From assembly GCA_046727955.1 (NCBI GenBank), contig JBKPDO010000038.1, forward strand, positions 29,702 through 93,701: DNA of 64,000 nt, read 5' to 3'. Under the pieces are notes generated by a model that saw nothing but the letters and a program-made list of their open reading frames with translations, did no database searches and had not been told where the DNA came from. Positions 1-9,390 of this stretch are shown piece by piece (the stretch's first letter is position 1; the number at the start of each line of letters is the position of its first letter). The translations under genes and the position numbers were made by a program. This DNA is from DASVXQ01 sp046727955. Lineage in GTDB: Bacteria; Actinomycetota; CALGFH01.

Positions 1-280
1 TGGTGCGGGCCGACGCCATGCTCGCCAGCGACCCGCCGGCCTGGTGCACCACCCACTTCTGATCCAGGGTGAAGGCGATCGGGTTCAGACCGTCCGCGAA
101 GCGGGCGGCGCGCTCGATCCCCGCCGGCGTAAGCGAGCCCATGATGATCGGGATGCCTCCCTCCTGCCGCGGCTTGGGATTGACGATCGAGGCCGGGATG
201 CGGAAATAGCGTCCCTCGAAGCTGACCGGGTCGGGAGAGGCAAAGGGCGCAGAGGTGGGCAGCGCGACGCCAAGATCCAT
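1..280 (-). pseudogene. LLM-class flavin/F420-dependent oxidoreductase, internally deleted and cut by window edge
   Basis: Reading from an ATG behind a strong AGGAGG site, the first dozen residues (MDLGVALPTSAPFASP) match the N-terminus of luciferase-like monooxygenases. They then jump directly to C-terminal family sequence (FEGRYFRIP, PKPRQ, IPIIMGS, RAARFADGLNP). About 150 residues of the TIM barrel that normally separate these blocks are absent, with no frameshift, so this is an in-frame internal deletion. The product could not form a complete barrel. The family uses FMN or F420 with many substrates, so the original substrate is unknown. The 3' end lies beyond the window. Confidence 0.7.
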
Positions 281-464
281 GGTCCCTCCTCGAGCGAGTC
301 AGCTTGGCGAGTGCGATCAGGTTATCGGCGCGGCCTGCTCGCCGGCCCGCCCGCACGGTGAAGCTGCTGGCCGCCGACCTTATCAGCGCGGCTCGTGGCC
401 GCGGGACTCAGACGGCTCGTCGTCGCTTGTCCCTCTGCCAGGCCAGGGCGCCTCACGTCATCGT

Positions 465-2332
465 CTACCTCTTCACCCATACCTGGTAGTAGCCGTCGCC
501 GTAACTGGTCCGATAAGGCAGCTTCGCCAGCAGACGGTATTTGTCATTCGTCCGCAGTTGCCGGAGAAGCTTGTCGTCCAATTCCTTCGTCACTGTCCAG
601 TTGAGCACGATGACATCGAAATAGGCCTCGCGAATCGCCGCCCGGTAGCCAGGCTCGCCCAAGAGTAGCCTGCCCTTTCGATCCGTGTAGTTGATGGCGT
701 AGGTGGAGGTCCACTGGTCCGGTGTGGTCTCCGCACGAAGGTAGTATCTGGGCACCGGGTTGGACTCGACCAGGTAGCGTCCCCCTGGTTTGAGCTGCGA
801 CTTGAGCGTGGCGACCATGCGCGTGGAGTCATCCCAGGCATGGTAAAGGTACTGGGATTGGGTGATTCCCAGCGTCAGCAGCGTCACCCAGGCGAGGATG
901 GCCAGCTGGGGGTACCGGAAATGCGCCCCCATTATCCGACTCAGGCCGACGCCGGCCATGGGAGCCGTGAACAGCAAGCCGTAACCGACGTGCTTGTGCA
1001 GCGACACGCCGGTGTGCAGGTACACCTGGTACGCCGGCGCGAGCAGGGCGGTGCCACACAACAGCAGGCCGAGGGCCAGTCGCCACGGCCGACCACGATT
1101 CCCATCTCGCCTCATGCGCGGCACCTCGCCCATGCGTTCCCGCCGGACATAGCACACCGTGCCCAACAGCGCGAGAGCGAGCAAGCCCCCACCACACTCC
1201 AGGCAGTCGAGGAGCAGATCCAGGGGATCTGCGTTGCCAACGGCTCGGGCCGTGGTGGTGACGCGCACGGCGTGGAGATAATCGTCCCCGGCTAGCGCCA
1301 GCGCCCCGGCGAGCGTGGCTGCGGTGAAAGCGGGCAGCAAGATGCCACGCAGCACCAACCCTCCCCACCTGCGGTGCGGGAAGGTGGCCAGCGCGGCGAG
1401 CACGGCTACGGTGGGAAGAAACATGAGAGCGGCGTACTTCACCGCCACCGCGAGCGCCATCACCGGTGCAGCGAGAAGGCACGCCGGGATAGCCAAGTTG
1501 TGAGCGGTACGGACCACGATCCAGGCGGCAAGTGCGAGCAGGAAGATCGTCGCTGCGTCGTAGGTGGCGAAGTTGCCCAGAAACAGGGTGGACTGAGTGG
1601 TGGCGAAGACGGCAGCCGCGCACAAGCCTGCCCGTTCGTTGAACAGCAACCGCGACAGTGAGTAGAGCAGGGCCGTGGCCCCGAGCATGAAGACGAGGCT
1701 CAAGGCACGCGCCGCGGTGAGGCCGAAGGCCGACTCGACTGCGGCGGCAAGCACCGGGTAAAGACCGGCGAGCCAGAAAAGTACGCGGTGAACTCTGGCG
1801 GGACAGGCCTTCCGTAGTGGAAGTGGTCCAGTTGGAGGTGGCCGACGTAGAGATACAGGGCCTCGTCCTCGAACGCGGTGTTCTGCAGCCGGAGAGACAG
1901 CACGGCCTGCACGACGAGGATGCCGAGCAGGACCGCTCGACTTACCCGAGTGCGGCGGCGGCTCGGCGCGGCTGTCCAGCCGGATTGGGGGACGGAAGGC
2001 ACGCTGTAGCCCGGCGTCCGCTGCCTTGGGGTGGCGACGGGGGCGGCCCGGTGCATGGGAGGAGTGGGATGGCCTCGCCCGCGCTGGCCGGGCGGACCGT
2101 TGCGCTCAAAGCCTGTCCTTGTCTGATTCTCGTCCCAGGACCACGGGTTCGCGGGTGGCGGTTCAGTGGCAGACGGAGGAACGGTGGCACGCCCATCCTG
2201 ATCCCAGGGAAGATACTCGCCGCCGGGACCGATCTCGACGGCGGGGGGTCTAGGGACATTCGTTTCGCCACCGCCATTTCGCTGAGCGGCGATGCGGCCA
2301 CCGCCAGGTCGGATTTCTCTCTCAGAGGCCAT
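465..2332 (-). pseudogene. GT39/ArnT-like polytopic glycosyltransferase, single frameshift
   Basis: Two frames form one protein of about 620 residues. The N-terminal piece has a Pro-rich cytosolic tail of about 120 residues, a first TM helix, and the loop signature with FEDEALYLYVGH (acidic residues typical of GT39/GT83 enzymes that use polyprenyl-phosphate sugars). The C-terminal piece holds the remaining TM helices and an extracytoplasmic tail ending YYQVWVKR. The join is at a run of three A on the plus strand (1760-1762). Adding one base restores VFYPVLAAAVE, the expected continuation. The start overlaps the stop of the GH26 gene by one base (TGATG), so it is translationally coupled as third gene of the polysaccharide operon. 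It is either a fresh pseudogene or a homopolymer sequencing error. Acceptor unknown. Confidence 0.75.
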
Positions 2333-3378
2333 CAGAGATGCTTCACGTCGAAGCCGAAGAGATCGTTCTCGGCTCTTCGCTTGAACTCGGCGAGTGCCGA
2401 TGGATCGCTGTCGATGCGCCAGTCGGCGCGCTTGACGTAGTCGAACCAGATAAAGCCGATGACATCATGCGACGCAGCAACGCCCGCGAAGAGATCAGCG
2501 ACGTCCTTGCGCTTCCGCGGCCCCGGCTCCGAGGCCGTCTCGAGGATGAGGATGGGCTTGCGGGCGAACTTGCGCACCGCAGCCGTCGTTGGACCGAAGA
2601 GCGTCGGGAACGTGCTGGCTCCCCTGCCCGTGTAGTAGCCGATCACGCCGATCCAGTCCACGTACGAGTCGCCAGGATAGAACGGCTTGAGCGGGACCTG
2701 GGGCACTGGGTTGATGACGTTGGGGCTCCACACCCAGATCACGTTGGTTGCCCCGACGTCGAGAAAGATGTCGTGGATTCGCCGCCATGCGCGCACGAAG
2801 TCAACCGGGGTTGTCGCTGTGGTTCCCCAGGGGTACCAGTGTCCGTTCATCTCGTGTCCGAAGCTGATGGCCACCGGCAGGTTGAGAGTCCGCACGGCGG
2901 TGGCGAACTTCCTGGTGTAATCGTCAGTCGCGCCGTCAGCGATATCCGCGATGGAGGGTTTGAACGGCTCCCACACCATTACGGGCAGGGCGCCTGCGGC
3001 TCGCGCATTTCTGACCCCCTGGGCGTCAAACTGGTCGCCCCACGCGGTGTAATACTCGAGCAGGTTGGGTTGCTTGCCAATCTTCCCCGCAAAGTCCCCC
3101 ACCGGGCCAAGGGACTGGGGAGCGCCGCCGAGGGCGGCGCCGAGGTACTTGCGAGGGGGCTTGAGCAGCGGACGCACGTCGAAGGGGACAAACGCCTCTT
3201 CTGACTGCCCCTCCACTGAACCACCGGCGTCCGTTGCACCCTTCGACCGATGATCCATCGGTCCCGAAGAGCACCCGAGGAACGAGCCGAGCAGCCCTGC
3301 AAGCAGTAGCCCGACGATAGGCCGGGGTATCCTCTTGGCGCGGGCCGCCCAGAGAGCACCAAGACGGCTCGTCCTCAT
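2332..3378 (-). CDS. GH26-like (beta-mannanase family) lipoprotein
   Basis: The protein has about 348 residues. The start is the ATG overlapping the upstream stop as ATGA, preceded by GGAGGAGG; a longer in-frame extension is possible but lacks such a site. A signal peptide with lipobox (LLGSFLGCSS) anchors it outside the membrane. The catalytic region shows the GH26 hallmarks PVMVWEPF, SFGHEMNGHWYPWG (acid/base Glu in HEMNG), VIWVWSPN, and KPILILETASEPG (nucleophile Glu in ETA). GH26 enzymes cleave beta-mannans or related beta-glycans. Between a processive GT2 synthase and a GT39-like transferase it probably trims or releases the polymer being exported, like the hydrolases of cellulose or Pel operons. 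The substrate is inferred only. Confidence 0.85.
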   Translation of the reverse strand: MRTSRLGALWAARAKRIPRPIVGLLLAGLLGSFLGCSSGPMDHRSKGATDAGGSVEGQSEEAFVPFDVRPLLKPPRKYLGAALGGAPQSLGPVGDFAGKIGKQPNLLEYYTAWGDQFDAQGVRNARAAGALPVMVWEPFKPSIADIADGATDDYTRKFATAVRTLNLPVAISFGHEMNGHWYPWGTTATTPVDFVRAWRRIHDIFLDVGATNVIWVWSPNVINPVPQVPLKPFYPGDSYVDWIGVIGYYTGRGASTFPTLFGPTTAAVRKFARKPILILETASEPGPRKRKDVADLFAGVAASHDVIGFIWFDYVKRADWRIDSDPSALAEFKRRAENDLFGFDVKHL

Positions 3379-5059
3379 GCGACCTCCTCCTTGCGCGGCT
3401 GGACGAGGATGCGGCCGACGATCGCGGCATAGAAAAGTCCGGAGGAGAGCACGAGCGCATAATCCGGTGGGTCCATCGTCACCATCCGCCAGAGGGCTGC
3501 CCCTACCCACACAAGTGCCGTGGCGCCGCCCCAGACGGTGATGCCAGTCCAGAAGCGTCGGGCTTGGTCATTGTTCTTTCTCGCCGAGGAACCGGTCGGC
3601 CGCCACGCCATCTGCCTGCGACGAAGGCTGTCCCAGATGGCGAAGGTGTGGGCCCAGCCGTACATCATCCGGGTGGCCCACGCCTCCAGCCGGTAAGGGC
3701 ACTTGTGCCACATCGGAAAGATCAGTGTCGTATAGACCAGGCTGGGGACGATCAGCGTCATGTTCTCGAGGCGCAGCGTCCCCGGCATTGCCAGCAGCAA
3801 CGTGATGGGAATGAGCGGGCCCACAAAGGTGAACAGTGCCGTGTGGATGTAGTAGAAAAAGCCGGACAGATAGCACATGCGGGTCCGCAGCCTGAGCTTT
3901 GTCCTCCAGAACTTCTTGCTGCTCAGCAGGTTCATCGTGCCCGAGCACCAGCGGTACTGCTGGGTCTGGAAGGCGCTCACCGTGTCCGGGCATAGGCCCG
4001 TCGACAGCGTGATAGGCACGTAGCGGAGATCCCAGCCGAGGCGGCGCAGGTCAAAGCCCGTGTGCACGTCCTCGGAGTGCGCAATCAGTGTCGTGCCACC
4101 GTTCTGCCTGAGCGCGGCACGCCGGTAGATGGCGCAGCTACCTACGCAGATCGCACCGTCCCTGCGTTGTCGGGCCACCTGGACCGAGCGGTAGAAGAGC
4201 TCCTGCACCGCCCCGGCTCCGCGCTCGATCCAGCTCTGCTCGTCGAGCACCCGGAAGTACTGCGGGGACTGGACAATTGCAATCCTCCGATCGCTCTCCA
4301 TGTACGGAAGCAGTTCGTCGAGCAGATCAGGGCGGGAGCGAAATCGGCGTCGAGGATGACGATGTACTCCCCTGAGGAGAAGTGGAACCCGTAGCGGAGG
4401 TTGCCGGCTTTCTTGAACCAGCCCCGGTTCGGGCGGCTGCCATACGCAAAACCGAAGTTGGCCGCCATGGCGGCGACCGCGCGACTACCCGCGTCGTCGA
4501 GGACGCGGGGCGTGACCACCCCTTGATAGTACTGCGCCATCCCGGCGACGTGAGTCCACGTATTGTGCAGCACTTCGAGAGGCTCACCGCACACCGGCAG
4601 GAAGACGTCGACCGTTGGGTACACGGCCGGGCGCCAAGACGACACCAGGCGCCTATGGGCACGCAGGTCGAAATCTCGGCTGAAAGCGTTGACTGAGAGC
4701 GAGATTAGATAGTACGAGATCGTGAAGAGCAGGAGCGGCAGGTATGCCCACATCCAGTGGGCGGAGTGCATGAGCCTGAGCTGGGCCAAGGTCAGGCAGG
4801 TGAAGCTGACGAGAGAGCAGCAGGTGAGCACCCACAGATGCCGCTCGATATAGGAGTACTTCTCCCGATCGTCCGGCGGCTGAGGCAGGAGCCCCGCGAT
4901 GCTGGGCGCCGAGCGGTACGCAGCCCGCCTGCGGCTGTGGGTGGCAGTGGTCCGAGTCCCCGCCCCGCGGTCGATGCTCGGACGCTGACGGACGCCGACA
5001 CCGCTTGGGAGGGGAGCCGGCCGGGGTTGGAGGGGGGTCACAGCGGCGGATCTCCACAC
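3375..5059 (-). pseudogene. Cellulose-synthase-like processive GT2 glycosyltransferase, single frameshift
   Basis: The gene spans two frames and would give about 560 residues. The first frame has two TM helices after a basic tail, the GT2 fold with VDVFLPVCGEP, and the metal-binding DADFAP. The second has the HSED motif, the QQYRWC form of Q(Q/R)xRW that marks processive beta-glycan synthases, and then several TM helices. One base is missing in a run of three G (plus strand 4334-4336); restoring it gives DADFAP-RPDLLDELLPY. No PilZ domain is visible. The start is a GTG with a poor ribosome-binding site. It is first gene of the operon with the GH26 lipoprotein and GT39-like gene. The polymer is unknown; mannan or mixed beta-glucan would fit the GH26. 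Confidence 0.8.
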
Positions 5060-5225
5060 GTAGAGGCAGTTACCGGGGCCCCGCGAAAGGCAGCAGGGAG
5101 GTGAGGCGACGCAAGCCTGTCATATCCCTCTTGAGCTAGCAAGAACGTCACTTCACTGAAGCTTCACCTATAGGACGGACAAGTATGATATTACGCAATC
5201 CGCCAGAAGCGAAAGCGGGCGCTCG
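5060..5225 (-). promoter_or_regulatory. Upstream region of the polysaccharide operon
   Basis: This gap is markedly more A+T-rich than its surroundings. It contains the palindrome TGAAGCTTCA (5157-5166) and a direct repeat CTTCAC (5151-5156 and 5162-5167). TTGCGT and TATAGG on the minus strand lie about 20 bases apart, which is a weak promoter. I read it as the likely control region of the GT2 operon, but the boxes are not convincing. The stretch from 5226 to 5351 shows nothing recognisable. Confidence 0.3.
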
Positions 5226-5351
5226 TTGGATGGCCCAGTGCGACAGACAGCGAGGGTGCGTCTGTCGAACGGGTCGTGGTCTATGCTTGGGTTGCTAGCT
5301 GGGGTGTTCCCGGGCGGGCCAGATGCCGCCGCGGCTGCGCGCATCAGCTGG

Positions 5352-5807
5352 CTACAGGGCCGCGACCTGGTGCTCGCGTGGCCTTTCGGCGAGCAGGACC
5401 GGCGCCTGCAACACCTCGGCCCGCCGCTCCGGCGGGTCCGGGTCGGGCTCGGGCAGGGCGACGGCGCCCGCGCCGGCGAAAGGCCGTGGCCGTCGTGGTG
5501 CCGGCGCGCCCGCGCCTCCGCCGCGCCCGCGGTACACCAGCAAGCCGTTGACCGGGTCCGGGACCGCGTCCAGCGCGGCCCGCACGCTCGGCAGGACGCG
5601 GAAGGCCTGCCACTGCTCCTCGTCGGCGAAGGCAACCTCGAATACCACGCCCCAGCGGTGCTCGTTCCAGACCCAGTCGACGGCGCCGTTGGAGATCGCC
5701 GACTCGATCAGCGACGAGCTGTGAGCGTCCTTCCACCGCGCCGCCGAGAACGCCCCGTGAAATACCTCAATGGACCACCACTCCATGGTCCAACTGTAAT
5801 CCGCCAT
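5352..5807 (-). CDS. Hypothetical protein with Pro/Ala-rich tail
   Basis: About 151 residues from an ATG; a TTG two codons upstream and an ATG seven codons downstream are alternatives. The first 95 residues are Trp-rich and look folded (WTMEWWSIEVFHG, WVWNEHRWGVVFEVAF, FRVLPSVRAALDAVPDP). The rest is Gly/Ala/Pro-rich. Similar two-part proteins are common as unnamed actinobacterial genes. No catalytic motif is recognisable. It is divergent from the alpha/beta hydrolase gene with only about 65 bases between starts, so control regions overlap. Confidence 0.55.
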   Translation of the reverse strand: MADYSWTMEWWSIEVFHGAFSAARWKDAHSSSLIESAISNGAVDWVWNEHRWGVVFEVAFADEEQWQAFRVLPSVRAALDAVPDPVNGLLVYRGRGGGAGAPAPRRPRPFAGAGAVALPEPDPDPPERRAEVLQAPVLLAERPREHQVAAL

Positions 5808-5835
5808 CCTCAATCGCGGAACCGGCTCATTGCCT

Positions 5836-5865
5836 TTGACAGGGGTTTGGGGGAGTTCCTAGGCT
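5836..5865 (+). promoter_or_regulatory. Promoter of the alpha/beta hydrolase gene, leaderless
   Basis: TTGACA (5836-5841), an 18-base spacer, then TAGGCT (5860-5865), which fits the actinobacterial TANNNT -10. The ATG at 5873 begins 7 bases after the -10, where transcription should start, so the mRNA has essentially no leader. No ribosome-binding site precedes the ATG. Confidence 0.65.
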
Positions 5866-5872
5866 GGCTGGC

Positions 5873-6790
5873 ATGACCGAGACGTCCCGCTCCAAGAGCT
5901 TGCCCGAGCTACGGCGCCACCGCCTCCACGGGCGCGAGATGGCGGTGCGGGTCGCCGGTGCGGGACCCGTAGTGGTGCTGCTTCACGGCATCATGGGCAA
6001 CTCCGCCAACTGGGCCGGGGTGCTGCCGGCCCTGGCCGAGCAGGCGACAGTGGTCGCGCCCGACCTGCCCGGCCACGGCGCCTCCGCCCCGCTGCGGGGC
6101 GACTACTCCGTCCCCGCCTACGCCAACGCCGTCCGCGACCTGCTGGTCACGCTCGGCCACGATCGCGCCACCCTGGTCGGCCACTCGCTCGGCGGCGGTG
6201 TCGCCATGCAGTTCGCCTACCAGTTCCCGCAGCGCTGCGAACGGCTGGTCCTAGTCGACAGCGGCGGCCTGGGCAACCACGCGCCACTGGTGATGCGGGC
6301 GCTGGCGCTGCCGGGCGTCCACCACCTGCTCCCGCTCGCGTGCAACCGCGTCGCCTTCAGCGCGTCCAACCGGCTGGCCAGCTGGTGGCAGCGGCGCAAT
6401 GGCGAGCCGTGGCCGCCGAGCCGGCTCGAGGATGCCTGGGCGGGCTACCGCACGCTGTGCCAGAGCGACGGTCGCCGGGTCGTCGCCGATACCATCCGCA
6501 CGCTCATCGGGCCGTTCGGGCAGCGAGTGAGCGCGCTCGACCGGCTCTACCTGGCCGGCGGGCTCCCGGTGCTGATCGTGTGGGGTGCGCGGGACCCGGT
6601 CTTCCCGCTCGAGCACGGGCTGGCCGCCCACCGCGCCCTTCCCGGCAGCCGCCTCGAGGTCTTCGAGAACGTCGGTCACCGTCCCCAGTTGGAGGCCCCG
6701 GACCGCCTCGCGCAGGTGCTGCACGACTTCCTGCGCTCCACCGAGCCCGCCGCCTTCACCGAGCAGCGCTGGCGCGAGCTGTTCAGGTGA
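5873..6790 (+). CDS. Alpha/beta-fold hydrolase
   Basis: 305 residues with the complete alpha/beta hydrolase signature: oxyanion loop VVLLHGIMGNSANW, nucleophile elbow GHSLGGG (Ser), the acid-bearing strand VLIVWGARDPVFP (Asp), and NVGHRPQ with the catalytic His. The cap region is short and Trp-rich, as in esterases and haloperoxidase-like members. There is no signal peptide, so it is cytosolic. The start is the leaderless ATG. Substrate cannot be inferred; the next gene (tex) is 120 bases away with its own ribosome-binding site. Confidence 0.9.
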   Translation: MTETSRSKSLPELRRHRLHGREMAVRVAGAGPVVVLLHGIMGNSANWAGVLPALAEQATVVAPDLPGHGASAPLRGDYSVPAYANAVRDLLVTLGHDRATLVGHSLGGGVAMQFAYQFPQRCERLVLVDSGGLGNHAPLVMRALALPGVHHLLPLACNRVAFSASNRLASWWQRRNGEPWPPSRLEDAWAGYRTLCQSDGRRVVADTIRTLIGPFGQRVSALDRLYLAGGLPVLIVWGARDPVFPLEHGLAAHRALPGSRLEVFENVGHRPQLEAPDRLAQVLHDFLRSTEPAAFTEQRWRELFR

Positions 6791-6913
6791 GCCGATAGTC
6801 TGGCTGGGAGCGCGTCGAGGCGGGACTCGCGAGGTAGCGCGGGTCCGCGGCATGCCAGGCGCGAAGCGGCCGCACAGTGCATCCCAACCTCAACGGGAAG
6901 GCGGAGCAAGATC

Positions 6914-9241
6914 GTGACGACGACCATCCATCAGCAGATCGCCGAGGAGCTCGGCGTGCGCGAGCGGCAGGTCACCGCGGCCGTCGAGCTGCTCGACGGT
7001 GGCGCCACCGTGCCGTTCATCGCCCGCTACCGCAAGGAAGCGACCGGGACGCTCGACGACGAGCAGTTGCGCACGCTCGAGGACCGCCTGCGCTACCTGC
7101 GCGAGCTGGAGGAGCGCCGCACGTCGGTGCTGGAGTCGATCCGCGCCCAGGGCAAGCTCGACGACGCGTTCGAGGCGCAGATCATGGCGGCCGATTCGAA
7201 GGCGCGGCTCGAGGACATCTACCTGCCCTACAAGCCCAAGCGTCGCACCAAGGCGCAGATCGCCATCCAGGCGGGTCTGGAGCCGCTGGCCGATCAGCTC
7301 CTGGCCGATCCGACCGGCGATCCGCGGGCGACCGCGGCCCCCTTCGTCGACGCCGACAAGGGCGTGGCCGACGCCGACGCCGCGCTGGACGGCGCACGCG
7401 CGATCCTGGTCGAGCGCTTCGCCGAGGACGCCGACCTGATCGGCGCGCTGCGCGAGCGGATGTGGTCGAGTGGCCGGCTGCTGTCGCGCGTCCGCGACGG
7501 CCGGCAGGAGGCCGGCGCCAAGTTCGCCGACTATTTCGACTTCGCGGAGCCCCTCACCAAGCTGCCGTCGCACCGGGTCCTGGCGCTGTTCCGCGGCGAG
7601 AGCGAGGAGGTCCTCGACCTCATGCTCTCGCCGGAGGATGCGCCGCCGCGGCGGGCGGCGCCTGGGTCCGCCGCGCCACCGGGAGCGCCGGCGCCAACGA
7701 CCTCTCAGGCCGGGCTGAGCGGCTACGAGCTGCGCGTCGCCCAGCGCTTCGGCATCGCGGACCGTGGCCGCGCGGCCGACCGCTGGCTGATGGACACGGT
7801 CCGCTGGGCCTGGCGCACGCGCATCCTCGTCCACCTCAGCATCGACCTGCGCACGCGCCTGTGGCAGGCGGCGGAGGACGAGGCGGTGCGCGTGTTCGCC
7901 GCCAACCTGCGGGACCTGCTGCTCGCCGCCCCGGCCGGGGCGCGCCCGACCATGGGCCTTGACCCCGGCTTCCGCACCGGGGTCAAGGTCGCGGTGGTCG
8001 ACGCGACTGGCAAGGTGGTGGCGGCCGAGACGATCTATCCGCACCAGCCGCAGCGGCGCTGGGACGAGGCGATCGCCGTCCTGGCGCGGCTGGTGCGAGC
8101 GCACCGCGTCGAGCTGGTCGCGATCGGCAACGGCACTGCCTCGCGCGAGACCGACAAGCTCGCGGGCGACCTGATCAAGCTGCACCCGCGGCTCGACCTC
8201 ACCAAGGTCGTGGTGTCGGAGGCCGGCGCCTCGGTGTACTCCGCCTCGGCCTACGCCTCCCAGGAGCTGCCTGGGCTGGACGTGTCGCTGCGCGGCGCGG
8301 TCTCCGTCGCCCGGCGGCTGCAGGACCCGCTCGCGGAGCTGGTCAAGATCGACCCCAAGTCGATCGGCGTCGGCCAATACCAGCACGACGTCTCGGAGAG
8401 CAAGCTGTCGCGCTCGCTCTCGGCGGTAGTGGAGGACTGCGTGAACGCGGTCGGCGTCGACGTCAACACCGCCTCGGCGCCGCTGCTGGGGCGCGTGTCG
8501 GGCATCGGCACGGTGCTGGCGGAGAACATCGTGGGACAGCGCGACGCCAACGGCCCCTTCCGTTCGCGCTGGGCACTCGAGGACGTCCCCAGGCTCGGCC
8601 CGAAGGCGTTCGAGCAGTGCGCCGGCTTCCTGCGCATCCGCGGCGGCGACGATCCGCTCGACGCCTCGAGCGTGCACCCCGAGGCCTATCCAGTGGTGCG
8701 CCGCATCCTCGAGGCGACCACCGGCGACATCGCGACGCTGATCGGCAACAGCAGGGTGCTGCGCTCGCTCGAGCCGAAGCGGTTCGTGGACGGGACCTTC
8801 GGCCTGCCGACCGTGACCGACATCCTCAAGGAGCTGGAGAAGCCGGGGCGTGACCCGCGCCCGGCCTTCAGGACCGCGACCTTCACAGAGGGCGTGGACA
8901 CGCTGGAGGACCTCGAGCCCGGCATGCTGCTTGAGGGCGTCGTCACCAACGTCGCCGCCTTCGGTGCGTTCGTGGACGTTGGCGTGCACCAGGACGGCCT
9001 CGTCCACGTCTCGGCGATGTCGCGGACCTTCGTGAAGGACCCGCGCGAGGTGGTCAAGCCGGGCGACGTGGTGCGCGTGAAGGTGCTCAGCGTCGACGTC
9101 CCCCGCAGGCGCATCTCGCTCACCCTGCGGCTCGACGACACCCCCGAGGCTCGCGCCGCCCCCCGCGCCACCCAGCGCCGCCGCCCGCCCCCTGACACCG
9201 CCCTCGGCGAGGCCCTCCGCCGCGCCGGCCTCCGACCCTGA
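6914..9241 (+). CDS. tex: Tex-family RNA-binding transcription accessory protein
   Basis: 775 residues, the usual Tex length. Domain order is typical: an N-terminal helical region with PFIARYRKEATGTLDDEQLR; a YqgF-like RNase H fold from about residue 340 (GLDPGFRTGVKVAVVD and the TIYPHQPQ segment); helix-hairpin-helix repeats around 500-570 (VNTASAPLLGRVSGIG); and a C-terminal S1 domain (GAFVDVGVHQDGLVH). Tex binds nucleic acid and influences transcription and RNA turnover; it is non-essential in most bacteria. A low-complexity insert rich in Ala/Pro lies around residues 245-265. The start is GTG behind GGAAGGCGGAG. Very high confidence in family, less in physiological role. Confidence 0.95.
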   Translation: MTTTIHQQIAEELGVRERQVTAAVELLDGGATVPFIARYRKEATGTLDDEQLRTLEDRLRYLRELEERRTSVLESIRAQGKLDDAFEAQIMAADSKARLEDIYLPYKPKRRTKAQIAIQAGLEPLADQLLADPTGDPRATAAPFVDADKGVADADAALDGARAILVERFAEDADLIGALRERMWSSGRLLSRVRDGRQEAGAKFADYFDFAEPLTKLPSHRVLALFRGESEEVLDLMLSPEDAPPRRAAPGSAAPPGAPAPTTSQAGLSGYELRVAQRFGIADRGRAADRWLMDTVRWAWRTRILVHLSIDLRTRLWQAAEDEAVRVFAANLRDLLLAAPAGARPTMGLDPGFRTGVKVAVVDATGKVVAAETIYPHQPQRRWDEAIAVLARLVRAHRVELVAIGNGTASRETDKLAGDLIKLHPRLDLTKVVVSEAGASVYSASAYASQELPGLDVSLRGAVSVARRLQDPLAELVKIDPKSIGVGQYQHDVSESKLSRSLSAVVEDCVNAVGVDVNTASAPLLGRVSGIGTVLAENIVGQRDANGPFRSRWALEDVPRLGPKAFEQCAGFLRIRGGDDPLDASSVHPEAYPVVRRILEATTGDIATLIGNSRVLRSLEPKRFVDGTFGLPTVTDILKELEKPGRDPRPAFRTATFTEGVDTLEDLEPGMLLEGVVTNVAAFGAFVDVGVHQDGLVHVSAMSRTFVKDPREVVKPGDVVRVKVLSVDVPRRRISLTLRLDDTPEARAAPRATQRRRPPPDTALGEALRRAGLRP

Positions 9242-9360
9242 GCCCCGCCTCGGCCCTTTGCCCGCCGGCCGGCCCTGAGCTCCGCCCCGGGCTCCGACCC
9301 TGACCCTCCCCCGGCCCCCGGCCTCCGACCCCTGGCCTCCGACCCTGAGCTCCGCCCCGG
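9229..9360 (+). repeat. Imperfect GC-rich tandem repeat after tex
   Basis: Variants of CTCCGACCCTGAGCTCCGC recur four to five times across the 3' end of tex and the following gap. It is compositionally extreme and without coding potential on either strand. It could act as a hairpin-rich transcription end, but no clean stem-loop with a T-tract is present. Confidence 0.55.
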
Positions 9361-9390
9361 CGGCTGGGGGTATTTCCAGGGGGATCCCCG

